Made by a program: the position numbers and the translations under genes
Source of the DNA: Comamonadaceae bacterium
GTDB lineage: Bacteria > Pseudomonadota > Gammaproteobacteria > Burkholderiales > Burkholderiaceae_C
DNA: 64,000 nt
Assembly: GCA_027486255.1 (NCBI GenBank)
Contig: JAIXPL010000009.1
Span: 1 to 64,000, forward strand
Direction of reading: 5' to 3'
Part shown: piece after piece, positions 19,262 to 29,708 of the stretch
Layout: each line of letters opens with the position of its first letter
Position numbering within the stretch: the first letter of the stretch is position 1
Notes under the pieces: generated by a model
What the model was told of the DNA's origin: nothing
Databases searched by the model: none
The model's input: only the letters and a program-made list of their open reading frames with translations

Positions 19262-20212
19262 TCAATGGCTCAGCTGTTGCTCGAGTTGGTGCAGCACCTG
19301 GTAGCAGGGCAGCACCTGGGCCACGCTGGCGTTGGGCTCGCGGCCTTCGCGGATGGCGGCGAAGAACTCGCGGTCCTGCAGCTCGATACCGTTCATGGAC
19401 ACGTCCACCTTGGAGACATCGATTTTTTCTTCCTTGCCGCTGAACAGGTCGTCATAGCGGGCGAGGTAGGTTGCGGTGTCGCCGATGTAGCGAAAGAAGG
19501 TGCCCAGCGGGCCGTCGTTGTTGAACGAGAGCGAGAGCGTGCAGATCGCACCGTTGGCGGCCTGCAGCTGGATGCTCATGTCCATGGCGATGCCCAGCGC
19601 GGGGTGAATCGGGCCCTGGAGGGCATTGGCTTTGACGATGGGGCTGCCGGCCTGGTAGGCAAACAGGTCCACGGTGTGGGCAGCGTGGTGCCACAGCAGG
19701 TGGTCGGTCCAACTGCGGGGCTGACCCAGCGCGTTCATGTTGGTGCGGCGGAAGAAGTAGGTTTGCACATCCAGCTGCTGGATGTTGAACTCGCCGGCCT
19801 TTACCTTCTTGTGCACGTACTGGTGGCTGGGGTTGAAGCGGCGGGTGTGGCCACACATGGCCACCAGCCCGGTCTGCTTCTGCAGGGCCACCACTTCCTC
19901 ACCCTCGCGCAACACGTCGCACAGGGGAATCTCCACCTGCACATGCTTGCCGGCCTCCAGGCAGGCCTTGGTCTGGGCCGCATGCATCTGCGTGGGGGTG
20001 CAGAGGATGACGGCATCGAGTTCCTTGATCTTCAGGCTCTCAGCGAGGTCGGTGGTGACGTGCCCGATGCCGTACTTGTCGGCCACTTCCTGGGTCTTGG
20101 CTTGATCACGGCCGATGAGAGAGATCACCTCGACATCGGCAATGTTCTTGATGCCGTCCAGGTGCTTGATGCCGAAGGCGCCGGCGCCAGCGAGTGCGAC
20201 TTTGATGGTCAT
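19262..20212 (-). CDS. ligC: 4-carboxy-2-hydroxymuconate-6-semialdehyde dehydrogenase
   Basis: This enzyme oxidises the hemiacetal of 4-carboxy-2-hydroxymuconate-6-semialdehyde with NAD(P)+ to 2-pyrone-4,6-dicarboxylate (PDC), step two of protocatechuate 4,5-cleavage. The 316-residue Gfo/Idh/MocA-family product has the Rossmann motif ALAGAGAFGIKHLDGI and a C-terminal substrate domain (WTDHLLWHHAAHTVDLFAYQ). The ATG at 20212 is used because an upstream in-frame start would lie inside ligB. The gene is the last of a six-gene cluster (PmdC in Comamonas naming). The call rests on sequence and on the clear cluster context. Confidence 0.94.
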   Translation of the reverse strand: MTIKVALAGAGAFGIKHLDGIKNIADVEVISLIGRDQAKTQEVADKYGIGHVTTDLAESLKIKELDAVILCTPTQMHAAQTKACLEAGKHVQVEIPLCDVLREGEEVVALQKQTGLVAMCGHTRRFNPSHQYVHKKVKAGEFNIQQLDVQTYFFRRTNMNALGQPRSWTDHLLWHHAAHTVDLFAYQAGSPIVKANALQGPIHPALGIAMDMSIQLQAANGAICTLSLSFNNDGPLGTFFRYIGDTATYLARYDDLFSGKEEKIDVSKVDVSMNGIELQDREFFAAIREGREPNASVAQVLPCYQVLHQLEQQLSH

Positions 20213-20228
20213 GGTTTTCCTTTGAGGC

Positions 20229-21558
<1,330 letters not shown>

Positions 21559-21559
21559 G

Positions 21560-22492
21560 TCAGATCTCCTCGGGCCAGTACAGGCGCATCGGGTTGTCCA
21601 CCAGCAGCTTTTTTTGCAGCTCGGCCGTGGGCGCGATGTGCGGGATGAAGTCCACCAAGAGGCCGTCGTCGGGCATGTGGTCTTTCAGGTTCGGGTGCGG
21701 CCAATCAGTGCCCCAGAGCACGCGGTCGGGGAACTCCTCCACGATGCGGCGGGCAAAGGGCACCACGTCCCGGTAGGCATTGTGCTCGCCATCGAGTGCC
21801 TTGGGGCCGGACACGGACAAGCGTTCGGGGCAGGAGACCTTGCTCCACACATTGGGGTGCTCGCGCATGAACTTCAGAAAGAGCGCGAACTCCGGGCCAT
21901 CGATGGGCTTGCTCACATCAGGGCGGCCCATGTGGTCCACCACCACCGTGGTGGGCAGGCTGGTGAAGAAGTCCCACAGCTCGGGCAGGTCCACCGCCTC
22001 GAAGTAAATCACCACGTGCCAGCCGAGCTTACCGATGCGGCCAGCAATCTCCATGAGCTCGTCCTTGGGCGTGAAGTCCACCAGGCGCTTGACGAAGTTA
22101 AAGCGCACACCGCGCACGCCAGCGGCGTGCAGGCTCTGCAGTTCTTCGTCGGTGACCGAGCGGCGCACCGTGGCCACACCGCGCGCCTTGCCGCCGCTGG
22201 AGACGCAGGCGTCCACCAAGGCGCGGTTGTCAGCGCCGTGGCAGGTGGCCTGCACGATCACGTTGCGCGCAAAGCCCAGGTGGTCGCGCAGGGCAAAGAG
22301 CTGCGCCTTGCTGGCATCGCAGGGGGTGTACTTGCGCTCGGGCGCATACGGAAACTGGGCGCCTGGGCCGAACACATGGCAGTGCGCATCGACCGCGCCG
22401 GCCGGCAGCTGGAAGCGGGGCTTGGAGGGGCCGGCATACCAGTCGAGCCAGCCGGGGGTCTTGGTGAAGTCTGCCGTGGTGGGTGTGTTCAT
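21560..22492 (-). CDS. ligI: 2-pyrone-4,6-dicarboxylate hydrolase
   Basis: LigI hydrolyses the lactone PDC to 4-oxalomesaconate, step three of the pathway. The 310-residue amidohydrolase-superfamily product has the metal-ligand strand VDAHCHVFGPG near residue 30 and the catalytic aspartate segment LWGTDWPHPN near the end. Members of this family work without bound metal. The ATG at 22492 is chosen since upstream residues overlap ligK. Gene spacing to ligK is seven bases and to ligA one base. Confidence 0.95.
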   Translation of the reverse strand: MNTPTTADFTKTPGWLDWYAGPSKPRFQLPAGAVDAHCHVFGPGAQFPYAPERKYTPCDASKAQLFALRDHLGFARNVIVQATCHGADNRALVDACVSSGGKARGVATVRRSVTDEELQSLHAAGVRGVRFNFVKRLVDFTPKDELMEIAGRIGKLGWHVVIYFEAVDLPELWDFFTSLPTTVVVDHMGRPDVSKPIDGPEFALFLKFMREHPNVWSKVSCPERLSVSGPKALDGEHNAYRDVVPFARRIVEEFPDRVLWGTDWPHPNLKDHMPDDGLLVDFIPHIAPTAELQKKLLVDNPMRLYWPEEI

Positions 22493-22499
22493 GATGGCC

Positions 22500-23183
22500 T
22501 CAATCGATGTAGCGCAGACCCGCTTTTTCCAGGGGCTCGCGCATCTTGTACATGTCCAGGCCCAGCACGCCGGAGGCGAGCTTGGCGCGTTTTTCGCCTT
22601 CGTTGGCCTCGCGGGCGCGCGCGGCCTCCAGGGTCTTGGCGGCCATCGCACGGGGGACGCAGACCACGCCGTCGTCGTCGGCCACGATCACATCGCCGGG
22701 GTTCACGCTCATGCCGGCGCACACCACGGGGATGTTGACCGAGCCCAGAGTGGCCTTGATGGTGCCCTTGCTGCTGATGGCACGGCTCCACACGGGGAAG
22801 TTCATCTTGTGCAGCTCTTTGACATCGCGCACACCGGCGTCGATCACCAGCGCGCGGGCGCCGCGGGCCTGGAAGCTGGTGGCCAGCAGATCACCAAAGT
22901 AGCCATCGGTGCACTCGGCGGTGACGGCAGCCACCACGATGTCGCCGGGCTGAACCTGCTCAGCCACCACATGCATCATCCAGTTGTCGCCGGGGTGCAG
23001 CAGCACGGTCACGGCCGTGCCCGAGACCTGCGCGCCCGGGAAGATGGGGCGCATGTAGGGCTTGAGAAGGCCCACGCGGCCCATGGCTTCGTGGACGGTG
23101 GCCGAGCCCAAGGCGGCGAGCGCGTCGGTGCTCGCGCGGTCGGTGCGCTGGATGTTGCGGTAGACAACGCCGAGTTCATACAT
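22500..23183 (-). CDS. ligK: 4-carboxy-4-hydroxy-2-oxoadipate aldolase
   Basis: This class II aldolase splits 4-carboxy-4-hydroxy-2-oxoadipate to pyruvate and oxaloacetate, the last step of the pathway. The 227-residue product belongs to the RraA-like family. It has [12 protein letters not shown] at the N-terminal part, [27 protein letters not shown] around the metal and substrate site, and [14 protein letters not shown] after it. It lies 20 bases downstream of ligJ. Confidence 0.95.
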   Translation of the reverse strand: MYELGVVYRNIQRTDRASTDALAALGSATVHEAMGRVGLLKPYMRPIFPGAQVSGTAVTVLLHPGDNWMMHVVAEQVQPGDIVVAAVTAECTDGYFGDLLATSFQARGARALVIDAGVRDVKELHKMNFPVWSRAISSKGTIKATLGSVNIPVVCAGMSVNPGDVIVADDDGVVCVPRAMAAKTLEAARAREANEGEKRAKLASGVLGLDMYKMREPLEKAGLRYID

Positions 23184-23203
23184 GGTGGGACTCCTTGGGG
23201 GTT

Positions 23204-24232
23204 TTACTTGCCTGCGGCCTTCAGGCGCGCATCGAGGCGCGAAAACACGCGGCGGGTGTTGGCTTCGTAAATCTGGTGCTTGTCCTCGGCCGACAGGATC
23301 TTGCTGGCCTCGATGTAGCGCTTGGTGTCGTCATAGTAGTGGCCGGTCTGCGGGTCGATGCCGCGCACGGCGCCGATCATCTCGGAAGCAAACAGCACGT
23401 TCTTGACCGGGATCACGGTGTTGAGCAAATCAATGCCCGGCTGGTGGTAGACGCAGGTGTCGAAGTACACGTTGTTCAGCACATGCTCGGTGAGCAGGGG
23501 CTTTTTCATTTCCTGCGCCAGGCCCCGGAAGCGGCCCCAGTGGTAGGGCACCGCGCCGCCACCGTGCGGAATGAGGAACTTGAGCGTAGGGAAGTCCTTG
23601 AACAGGTCGCCCTGCACCACCTGCATGAAGGCCGTGGTGTCGGCATTGAGGTAGTGCGCGCCCGTGGTGTGAAAGCAGGCGTTGCAGGAGGTGCTCACAT
23701 GGATCATGGCCGGCAGGTCGTACTCGACCATCTTCTCGTAGATGGGGTACCAGTGCCGGTCGGTCAGCGGCGGGCTGGTCCAGTGGCCGCCCGAGGGATC
23801 GGGGTTGAGGTTGATGCCCACCGCACCGTATTCCTTGACGCATTTCTCGAGCTCGGCAATGCAGGTGGCCGGGTCCACGCCGGGTGACTGCGGCAGCATG
23901 GCCACGGGCACGAAATGCTCAGGGAAGAGCTGGCTCACACGGAAGACCAGCTCGTTGCAGATGGCCGCCCAGGTGGAAGACACCTGGAAGTCGCCGATGT
24001 GGTGGGCCATGAAGCTCGCGCGTGGCGAGAACAGCGTGAGGTCGCTGCCGCGCTCTTTCATGAGCTTGAGCTGGTTGGTCTCGATGGCTTCGCGCAGCTC
24101 GTCGTCACTGATCTTCAGGTCAGCGGCGCGTGGCATGACCGAGTGGTCCTTGATGCCGGCGATCTGCTGGTTGCGCCAGTCTTCCAGCGCCTTGGGGGCC
24201 GTGGTGAAGTGGCCGTGGCAATCAATGATCAT
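23204..24232 (-). CDS. ligJ: 4-oxalomesaconate hydratase
   Basis: LigJ adds water to 4-oxalomesaconate to give 4-carboxy-4-hydroxy-2-oxoadipate, step four of protocatechuate 4,5-cleavage. The 342-residue product is an amidohydrolase-fold enzyme. It begins [16 protein letters not shown] with the metal-binding HxH, has a central His in [18 protein letters not shown], and carries [16 protein letters not shown], which is conserved in this group. It is the first catabolic gene of the cluster in transcription order (J-K-I-A-B-C). Confidence 0.94.
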   Translation of the reverse strand: MIIDCHGHFTTAPKALEDWRNQQIAGIKDHSVMPRAADLKISDDELREAIETNQLKLMKERGSDLTLFSPRASFMAHHIGDFQVSSTWAAICNELVFRVSQLFPEHFVPVAMLPQSPGVDPATCIAELEKCVKEYGAVGINLNPDPSGGHWTSPPLTDRHWYPIYEKMVEYDLPAMIHVSTSCNACFHTTGAHYLNADTTAFMQVVQGDLFKDFPTLKFLIPHGGGAVPYHWGRFRGLAQEMKKPLLTEHVLNNVYFDTCVYHQPGIDLLNTVIPVKNVLFASEMIGAVRGIDPQTGHYYDDTKRYIEASKILSAEDKHQIYEANTRRVFSRLDARLKAAGK

Positions 24233-24258
24233 GGGTAGCTCCTTGGAAAGGGGTGAAT

Positions 24259-24981
24259 TCAGACCGGCGCCATGCCCTGGCGGCGCTTGGCGGCCGCCGC
24301 CTCGGGGGTGGCCATGAAAGCCAGCAGCGCGCGGGCTTGCGCCGGTTGTGCAGCGCCTTGGCGGACCGCGCCGGCAAAAACGGTGTCAATGGCGATGGCA
24401 ATCGGCAGCGGGCCGACGATGGTGATGCCTGGCACATGGATCAGCTCGCTGAGCTGCTGAAAGCCCAAGGCCACCTGACCCTGCGCAACCAGCGAGCCCA
24501 CCGGGGTGCCCGGTGGCGGCGTGACGATGCGGCTTTGAATCTGCTGGGCAATGCCCCAGCGCTCAAAGAGGCGCGAGAGGGCCACGCCGCTGGGGCCGGT
24601 GGAATAGCTCAGGCTGGGCGCCGCCAGCACGGCCTCGCGCACGGCGTCTTCGCTGCCGATGTCGGGCAAGGCCGCGCCGGCCGGCACCGTCACCGATGTG
24701 CCGGAAACCGCCAGGTTCACGCGGGTGCCTGGCTCAATGCAGCCAGCCGCCTCGAGCTTGGCCAGGGCGTCGGCCGCGAGGAACACCAGGTCGAAGGCCT
24801 CGCCGGCCTGCACGCGGCGCGCGGCATCGACACCGCCGACCGACTCGATCTCCACAGCCTGGCCGGTGCGGGCCTGCCAATCGGCCGCAAGCTCGGCCAG
24901 CAACAGGCGGGTGGCCATGGATGAAATGCCGCGCAGGGCTGTGCTGGCGGCGTGGATGCTGGAAGAACTCATGTCCGCCAT
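24259..24981 (-). CDS. ModA-like substrate-binding-fold protein without signal peptide
   Basis: The product, 240 residues from the ATG at 24981 (237 from the alternative at 24972), has a type II periplasmic-binding fold of the molybdate-binding ModA kind. Examples are VEIESVGGVDAARRVQAGEAFDLVFLAADAL and the closing LLAFMATPEAAAAKRRQGM. There is no signal peptide or lipobox, and no transporter genes lie near it, so it should stay in the cytoplasm. It is the first gene of the protocatechuate transcript, 26 bases before ligJ. A ligand-sensing or carrier role for a pathway compound is a guess. Confidence 0.82.
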   Translation of the reverse strand: MADMSSSSIHAASTALRGISSMATRLLLAELAADWQARTGQAVEIESVGGVDAARRVQAGEAFDLVFLAADALAKLEAAGCIEPGTRVNLAVSGTSVTVPAGAALPDIGSEDAVREAVLAAPSLSYSTGPSGVALSRLFERWGIAQQIQSRIVTPPPGTPVGSLVAQGQVALGFQQLSELIHVPGITIVGPLPIAIAIDTVFAGAVRQGAAQPAQARALLAFMATPEAAAAKRRQGMAPV

Positions 24982-25079
24982 TGTCCGGTCCACCCACCGG
25001 GCGGCCTAGGATGCGGGGCCACTAACAGCTATAACAAAAACGCATAATAGGTGGCAGGTTATTCACTGAACCGCAGTCC
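24982..25079. promoter_or_regulatory. Divergent promoter region of the protocatechuate genes and the LysR regulator
   Basis: This gap separates divergent starts. It includes an AT-rich stretch (about 25022-25068) unlike the GC-rich surroundings. Within it ATAAC at 25031 and GTTAT at 25058 form an interrupted inverted repeat, and ACGCATAAT could be part of a -10 element. A LysR regulator normally binds such a shared region. I cannot fix the promoter boxes for either direction. Confidence 0.5.
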
Positions 25080-25982
25080 ATGGACCTCAAACAGATCGAG
25101 TACTTCGTGCGGGTGGCCGAGCTGGGCAGCTTCACCCGCGCCGCCACGGCCCTGGATGTGGCGCAGCCCGCGCTCAGCCGCCAGGTGCGCCTGCTGGAGG
25201 TGGAGCTGCGGCAGAACCTGCTGATCCGCAATGGCCGGGGCGCGCAGCCCACCGAGGCCGGCAAGCTGCTGCTCGAGCACGGGCGCGGCATCCTGCACCA
25301 GGTGGAGCGCGCGCGTGAGGAGCTCGGGCGAGTGCGCGGCGCCCTGGCCGGTCGGGTGGCGGTGGGCCTGCCGCCCACCATCGCCCGCATGATGGCGGTG
25401 CCGCTGATCCATGCTTTTCGCCAGACCATGCCGCAGGCCACGCTCTCGCTGACGGAAGGCCTCTCGACGGCGATGCTGGAGTCGCTTTCCAGCGGGCGCC
25501 TGGACATTGCGCTGCTCTACAACGCGGCCCCCTCGCCCGACGTGGAGCTCACGCACCTCTTTCAAGAAGATTTGTTCCTGGTGCAAGCGGCCCAGGGCGG
25601 GCGCAGCACCGCCGCGCGCGCCGTGCCGCTGCGGGCGCTTGCCGACGTGCCCCTGGTGATTCCCAGCCGCACGAACGCGATTCGGCTGCAGGTCGATGGT
25701 GAGCTCGCGGCCCTGGGTCTGAAGCCCCGCATCGCGCTCGAAGTTGACAGCGTGGCCTCCATCCTGGAGCTGGTGGCCGACGGCGCCGGCAGCGCCGTGC
25801 TGGCCGGGCACGCGGTGCGCAATTCGGGCCAGCCCCGGGCTTTTACGGTGCGGCCCATCGGCTCGCCGCGCCTGCGCAGCGGGGTCGCGATGGCCGTGAG
25901 CTCACAGCGCCCGACCACGCTGACACAGCAGTCCACCCAGGAGCTGATCCGGCAACTGGCGACCCGGCTGGCCGCCGCCTGA
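25080..25982 (+). CDS. LysR-family transcriptional regulator, probable regulator of the protocatechuate genes
   Basis: The 300-residue product has the N-terminal winged helix-turn-helix (MDLKQIEYFVRVAELGSF, then FTRAATALDVAQPALSRQVR) and a C-terminal inducer-binding domain. It is divergent from the lig cluster, the usual layout for a LysR activator and its target. The inducer is likely protocatechuate or a pathway intermediate. This is inferred from position, as for LigR/PmdR-type regulators. Confidence 0.92.
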   Translation: MDLKQIEYFVRVAELGSFTRAATALDVAQPALSRQVRLLEVELRQNLLIRNGRGAQPTEAGKLLLEHGRGILHQVERAREELGRVRGALAGRVAVGLPPTIARMMAVPLIHAFRQTMPQATLSLTEGLSTAMLESLSSGRLDIALLYNAAPSPDVELTHLFQEDLFLVQAAQGGRSTAARAVPLRALADVPLVIPSRTNAIRLQVDGELAALGLKPRIALEVDSVASILELVADGAGSAVLAGHAVRNSGQPRAFTVRPIGSPRLRSGVAMAVSSQRPTTLTQQSTQELIRQLATRLAAA

Positions 25983-26006
25983 GGGACGGTCTGCCGGTCT
26001 AGGCGC

Positions 26007-26981
26007 TCACTGCTGCGGGATCTTGGCGCGAACGATCACATCGCCCCAGCGCTTGATCTCGCTGGCCAGCAGCGCCGCGGTCTGTTCCGGCGAGCTGGCC
26101 TGCGCGTCCACGTTCAGGTCGGCGAGCTTTTTCTTCACGTCAGGCGAATTCACCGCGAGGGTGATTTCCCTTTGCAGGCGCTCGATCACGGCCCTGGGTG
26201 TCTTGGCAGGCGCGGCCAGACCATTCCAGCTCGACGCACTGAAGTTGGCGACACCGGCTTCCCTGGCGGTAGGCACCTCGGGCAGCACGGCCGCACGCTT
26301 GTCGCCCGTCACGGCCAGGGCGCGTACGGCATCAGAACGGATCTGCGACATCATGGGGCCCAGGATCTCCACGGCCACATCCACCTGACCGCCACGCAGC
26401 GCCGTGATGACGGCTGGCGTGCCGTTGAAAGGCACGATCTGCGCGTCGATGCCGGCCGACGTTTTGAACAGCTCGGCCGCCAGGTTCTGCGTGCTGCCGA
26501 TGTTGATGCTGCCGATGTTGAGCTTGCCCGGGTTGGCCTTGGCAAAGGCCACCAGCTCCTGCAGTGTCTTGAAGCGCGAGTTGGCCGGGGCAATGATGGC
26601 GATGTCAAAAAAGCCCAGGGTCGAGATCGGCGTGAAGTCCTTCACCGGATCGAAAGGCAAGGACTTGAAGAGGCCGGCGCTCACGGCCGTGCCGTTGGAC
26701 ATGAGCAGCAGCGTGTGCCCATCCGGGTCGGCCTTGGCGACCGTGTCACCGGCCACCACGCCACCGGCGCCAGGCCTGTTCTCGATGACCACCGACTGAC
26801 CCAGGCCCTCGGCCATCTTGGTGGCCACCGTGCGGGCCGTGAGATCGGCCACGCCGCCGGCACCGAAGGGCACCACGATGCGGATGGGCTTGCTCGGGAA
26901 GTTTTGGGCGAAGGCGGGCACGGCCAGCGCGCCGGCCAGGCCCAGGCCCAGGGCAAGGCGGGAAAGTTGTCTGCGGTTCAT
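26007..26981 (-). CDS. Bug-family tripartite tricarboxylate transporter binding protein
   Basis: The 324-residue exported protein has an RR-containing signal peptide (MNRRQLSRLALGLGLAGAL, cleavage after AFA). The Bug fold begins FPSKPIRIVVPFGAGGVADL. These proteins bind carboxylates in the periplasm and deliver them to TctAB-type membrane units, which are not in this window. The start at 26981 has a GGAG ribosome binding site. It converges with the LysR gene near the protocatechuate cluster, so an aromatic or pathway carboxylate ligand is possible. Confidence 0.92.
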   Translation of the reverse strand: MNRRQLSRLALGLGLAGALAVPAFAQNFPSKPIRIVVPFGAGGVADLTARTVATKMAEGLGQSVVIENRPGAGGVVAGDTVAKADPDGHTLLLMSNGTAVSAGLFKSLPFDPVKDFTPISTLGFFDIAIIAPANSRFKTLQELVAFAKANPGKLNIGSINIGSTQNLAAELFKTSAGIDAQIVPFNGTPAVITALRGGQVDVAVEILGPMMSQIRSDAVRALAVTGDKRAAVLPEVPTAREAGVANFSASSWNGLAAPAKTPRAVIERLQREITLAVNSPDVKKKLADLNVDAQASSPEQTAALLASEIKRWGDVIVRAKIPQQ

Positions 26982-27106
26982 GAAAAATTCTCCAGGAAAA
27001 AACTGGTGGTGCGGGCGAGATTGTGCAGTCGGCGCTGGCGCCACGTGCTGGAAAAAGAGGCAATCCGGATGGTCACTGGGGCCATTGATCCCAACGGGGC
27101 CTGGGC

Positions 27107-28210
27107 TCAATCCTCGGTCTGGACCTGCACGGGCACCCGCGGCGCCAGGGCGCACATGAGCTCGTAGCCCAGCGTGCCAGCGGCGGCGGCCACCTCGTCG
27201 ATCGACAGGCACTGGCCGTTGGCGGCCAGGCCCCACAAGGTGACGTGGCTGCCCATGCCGGCCTGCGGCAGGGGCGTGAGGTCGACCGTGACCATGTCCA
27301 TGCTCACCCGGCCCAGCAGGCGGGTGCGCTGGCCGTCCACCAGCACGGGGGTGCCGGTGGGGCAATGGCGGGGGTAGCCATCCGCGTAGCCGCAGGACAC
27401 CACCCCGATGCGCATGGCCTGCTCGGCCGTGAAGGTGGAGCCGTAGCCGACGGTGTCGCCGGGCTGCAAGTCCTGCACAGCGATGATGCGCGAGGCCAGC
27501 GTCATGCCCGGCTGCAGGCCCCAGCTGGCCGCGCTGTGCTGCGGAAAATCGGGGGCGCTTCCATAAAGCGCGATGCCGGGGCGCACCCAGTCCGAGCGCA
27601 GCGCCAGGGCCGGGCTGTGGCGCAGCATGGCCGCGCTGTTGCTCAGCGTGCGCTCGCCAGGCAGGTCGGCGGTGACGGCCTCGAAAGCAGCCACCTGGGC
27701 GGCAATGCCCTTGTCGCCGTCCGCGTCGCTGAAGTGCGTGAGCAGCGAGATCTCCTCCACCTGCGGCAGGGCATTGAGCCGCGTCCACGCGGCGCGGTAG
27801 CGCTCGGGCTTGAAGCCCAGCCGGTTCATGCCCGAGTTCATCTTGAGGTACACCCGGTGCGGCACCTGGGTCTTGTGCGTGGCCAACATGTCAATCTGCT
27901 CCTCGCAGTGCACCACGTGCCACAGGCCCAGGCGGGAGCAATGCTCCAAGTCGCGCTGCTCGAAGCAGCCTTCGAGCAGCAGAATGGGGCCGCGCCAGTC
28001 GAGCGCGCGCAGGCGCTCGGCCTCGGAGAAGTCCAGCAAGGCAAAGCCGTCGGCGGCCCGAAACGCATCGACCACGCGCTCGATGCCGTGGCCATAAGCA
28101 TCGGCCTTGACGGTGGCCCAGACCTTGGCATCGCCCGCGGCAGCTTGCATGCGCGCCAGGTTGTGGCGCAGCGCCGGGGCATGGATGGTGGCCAGAATGG
28201 GACGGGGCAT
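27107..28210 (-). CDS. alr: Alanine racemase
   Basis: Alr interconverts L- and D-alanine with PLP, supplying D-alanine for peptidoglycan. The 367-residue product has the PLP lysine in [17 protein letters not shown] near the N terminus, and the second catalytic region [11 protein letters not shown] plus a C-terminal beta domain. I start at the ATG at 28210. A TTG 18 bases upstream is possible but less likely. It is unclear whether this is the biosynthetic (alr) or catabolic (dadX) paralogue, since no dadA is adjacent. Confidence 0.95.
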   Translation of the reverse strand: MPRPILATIHAPALRHNLARMQAAAGDAKVWATVKADAYGHGIERVVDAFRAADGFALLDFSEAERLRALDWRGPILLLEGCFEQRDLEHCSRLGLWHVVHCEEQIDMLATHKTQVPHRVYLKMNSGMNRLGFKPERYRAAWTRLNALPQVEEISLLTHFSDADGDKGIAAQVAAFEAVTADLPGERTLSNSAAMLRHSPALALRSDWVRPGIALYGSAPDFPQHSAASWGLQPGMTLASRIIAVQDLQPGDTVGYGSTFTAEQAMRIGVVSCGYADGYPRHCPTGTPVLVDGQRTRLLGRVSMDMVTVDLTPLPQAGMGSHVTLWGLAANGQCLSIDEVAAAAGTLGYELMCALAPRVPVQVQTED

Positions 28211-28426
28211 GGGTCGGGTTTGCGTCAAAAGCGGGGGCGTCAGCCCACGCCGGTCAAGCGCTGACGTGGAGGACAGGGTCGCGCGATGGGCCTAGCGTGG
28301 ACGTGGATTTCATGTCCATTTTGGCACCCCCCTGCATGCTATAAACCGGGACTTCCAGGAGACACCCTGCCTTTGCCTGACCATCAGTCCTCCTGATGGC
28401 CCCTAAACCGTGACCCGAATCTCTCA

Positions 28427-29707
28427 ATGAAGCGCGGTTTTTACACCATCATGGCAGCCCAGTTCTTCAGCTCATTGGCTGATAACGCGCTGTTCGTGGT
28501 GGCCGTGGAACTGCTGCGTGCCGGTGGTGCGCCCAAGTGGCAACCCGCGGCCCTGGTTCCCATGTTCGCCTTGTTCTACGTGGTGCTGGCCCCCTTCGTC
28601 GGGGCATATGCCGATTCGCGTCCGAAGGGCGGGGTGATGTTCGTGAGCAACAGCATCAAGGTGGTGGGCTGCCTGGCCATGCTGTTTTCTGCACACCCGC
28701 TGCTGGCCTATGCCGTGGTGGGCCTGGGTGCGGCGGCCTATTCGCCAGCCAAGTACGGCATCCTCACCGAACTGCTGCCGGCCTCGCAACTGGTCAAGGC
28801 CAATGGCTGGATCGAGGGCCTGACGATCGCCTCCATCATCCTGGGCGTGCTGCTGGGCGGCCAGCTGGTGGGCCACCAGGTCTCTAGCGCGCTGCTGGCC
28901 CTGGACCTGCCACTTGTGACCACCGGCATCGACACGGGCGCCGAGGCGGCCATTACGGTGCTGATCCTGGTCTACGGCCTGGCGGCATGGTTCAACACGC
29001 GCATCCCGAACACGGGCGTGGACATGCGCCCCATGCCCCGCAACAAGCTGGAGCTGCTGCCCGACTTCTGGCGCTGCAACAGCGCACTCTGGCGCGACAA
29101 GCTCGGCCAGATTTCACTGGCCACCACCACCCTGTTCTGGGGTGTCTCGGGCAACCTGCGCTACATCGTGCTGGCTTGGGCCGCCGCCGCCCTGGGCTAC
29201 AACACCACACAGGCCTCTTCGCTGGTGGGCGTGGTGGCCATCGGCACGGCCGTGGGCGCGGTGATGGCCTCCATGCGCATGCGCCTGGACCAGGCCACCA
29301 GCCTGATGCCGCTGGGCATCGGCATGGGTCTGCTGGTGATGCTGATGAACGTGATCGACAACGTCTGGCTGGCCGCGCCCTTCCTCATCCTGCTGGGCGG
29401 GCTGGGCGGCTTCCTGGTGGTGCCCATGAACGCGCTGCTGCAGCACCGAGGCCACAACCTCATGGGGGCCGGCCGCTCGATCGCTGTGCAGAACTTCAAC
29501 GAGCAGGCCTGCATCCTGGGGCTGGGCGGCTTCTATGCGCTGTCCACGGGCATGGGGCTGTCGGCCTTCGGCGCCATCACCGCCTTCGGCCTGGTGGTGG
29601 CCGGCTTCATGTGGCTGATCCAGCGCTGGCATCGGCGCAACCTGGTTGTGCACAAAGACCAGGTGGAAGCCTTGCTGGTGATCGCGCGCAGCGACCGCTC
29701 GCACTGA
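28427..29707 (+). CDS. lplT: Lysophospholipid transporter LplT
   Basis: LplT is an inner-membrane major-facilitator protein that flips lysophospholipids inward for re-acylation. The 426-residue product has about 12 membrane helices. It starts with the family segment GFYTIMAAQFFSSLADNALF and contains ADSRPKGGVMFVSNSIKVVG. The usual partner Aas (acyltransferase/acyl-ACP synthetase) is not next to it here. The 216-base gap before it holds no gene; a TATAAA lies at 28340 but no well-spaced -35 box is clear. An EamA gene starts one base after the stop codon. Confidence 0.93.
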   Translation: MKRGFYTIMAAQFFSSLADNALFVVAVELLRAGGAPKWQPAALVPMFALFYVVLAPFVGAYADSRPKGGVMFVSNSIKVVGCLAMLFSAHPLLAYAVVGLGAAAYSPAKYGILTELLPASQLVKANGWIEGLTIASIILGVLLGGQLVGHQVSSALLALDLPLVTTGIDTGAEAAITVLILVYGLAAWFNTRIPNTGVDMRPMPRNKLELLPDFWRCNSALWRDKLGQISLATTTLFWGVSGNLRYIVLAWAAAALGYNTTQASSLVGVVAIGTAVGAVMASMRMRLDQATSLMPLGIGMGLLVMLMNVIDNVWLAAPFLILLGGLGGFLVVPMNALLQHRGHNLMGAGRSIAVQNFNEQACILGLGGFYALSTGMGLSAFGAITAFGLVVAGFMWLIQRWHRRNLVVHKDQVEALLVIARSDRSH

Positions 29708-29708
29708 C

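Noticed and set aside
26982..27788. In-frame extension of the Bug-type protein by 269 codons
   Set aside because: The extension overlaps alr on the same strand and is low in recognisable protein features. The signal peptide and ribosome site mark the start at 26981.
28321..28345. Sigma-54-like sequence TTGGCACCCCCCTGCAT before lplT
   Set aside because: GG and GC are nine bases apart rather than ten, and nothing links lplT to sigma-54 control.
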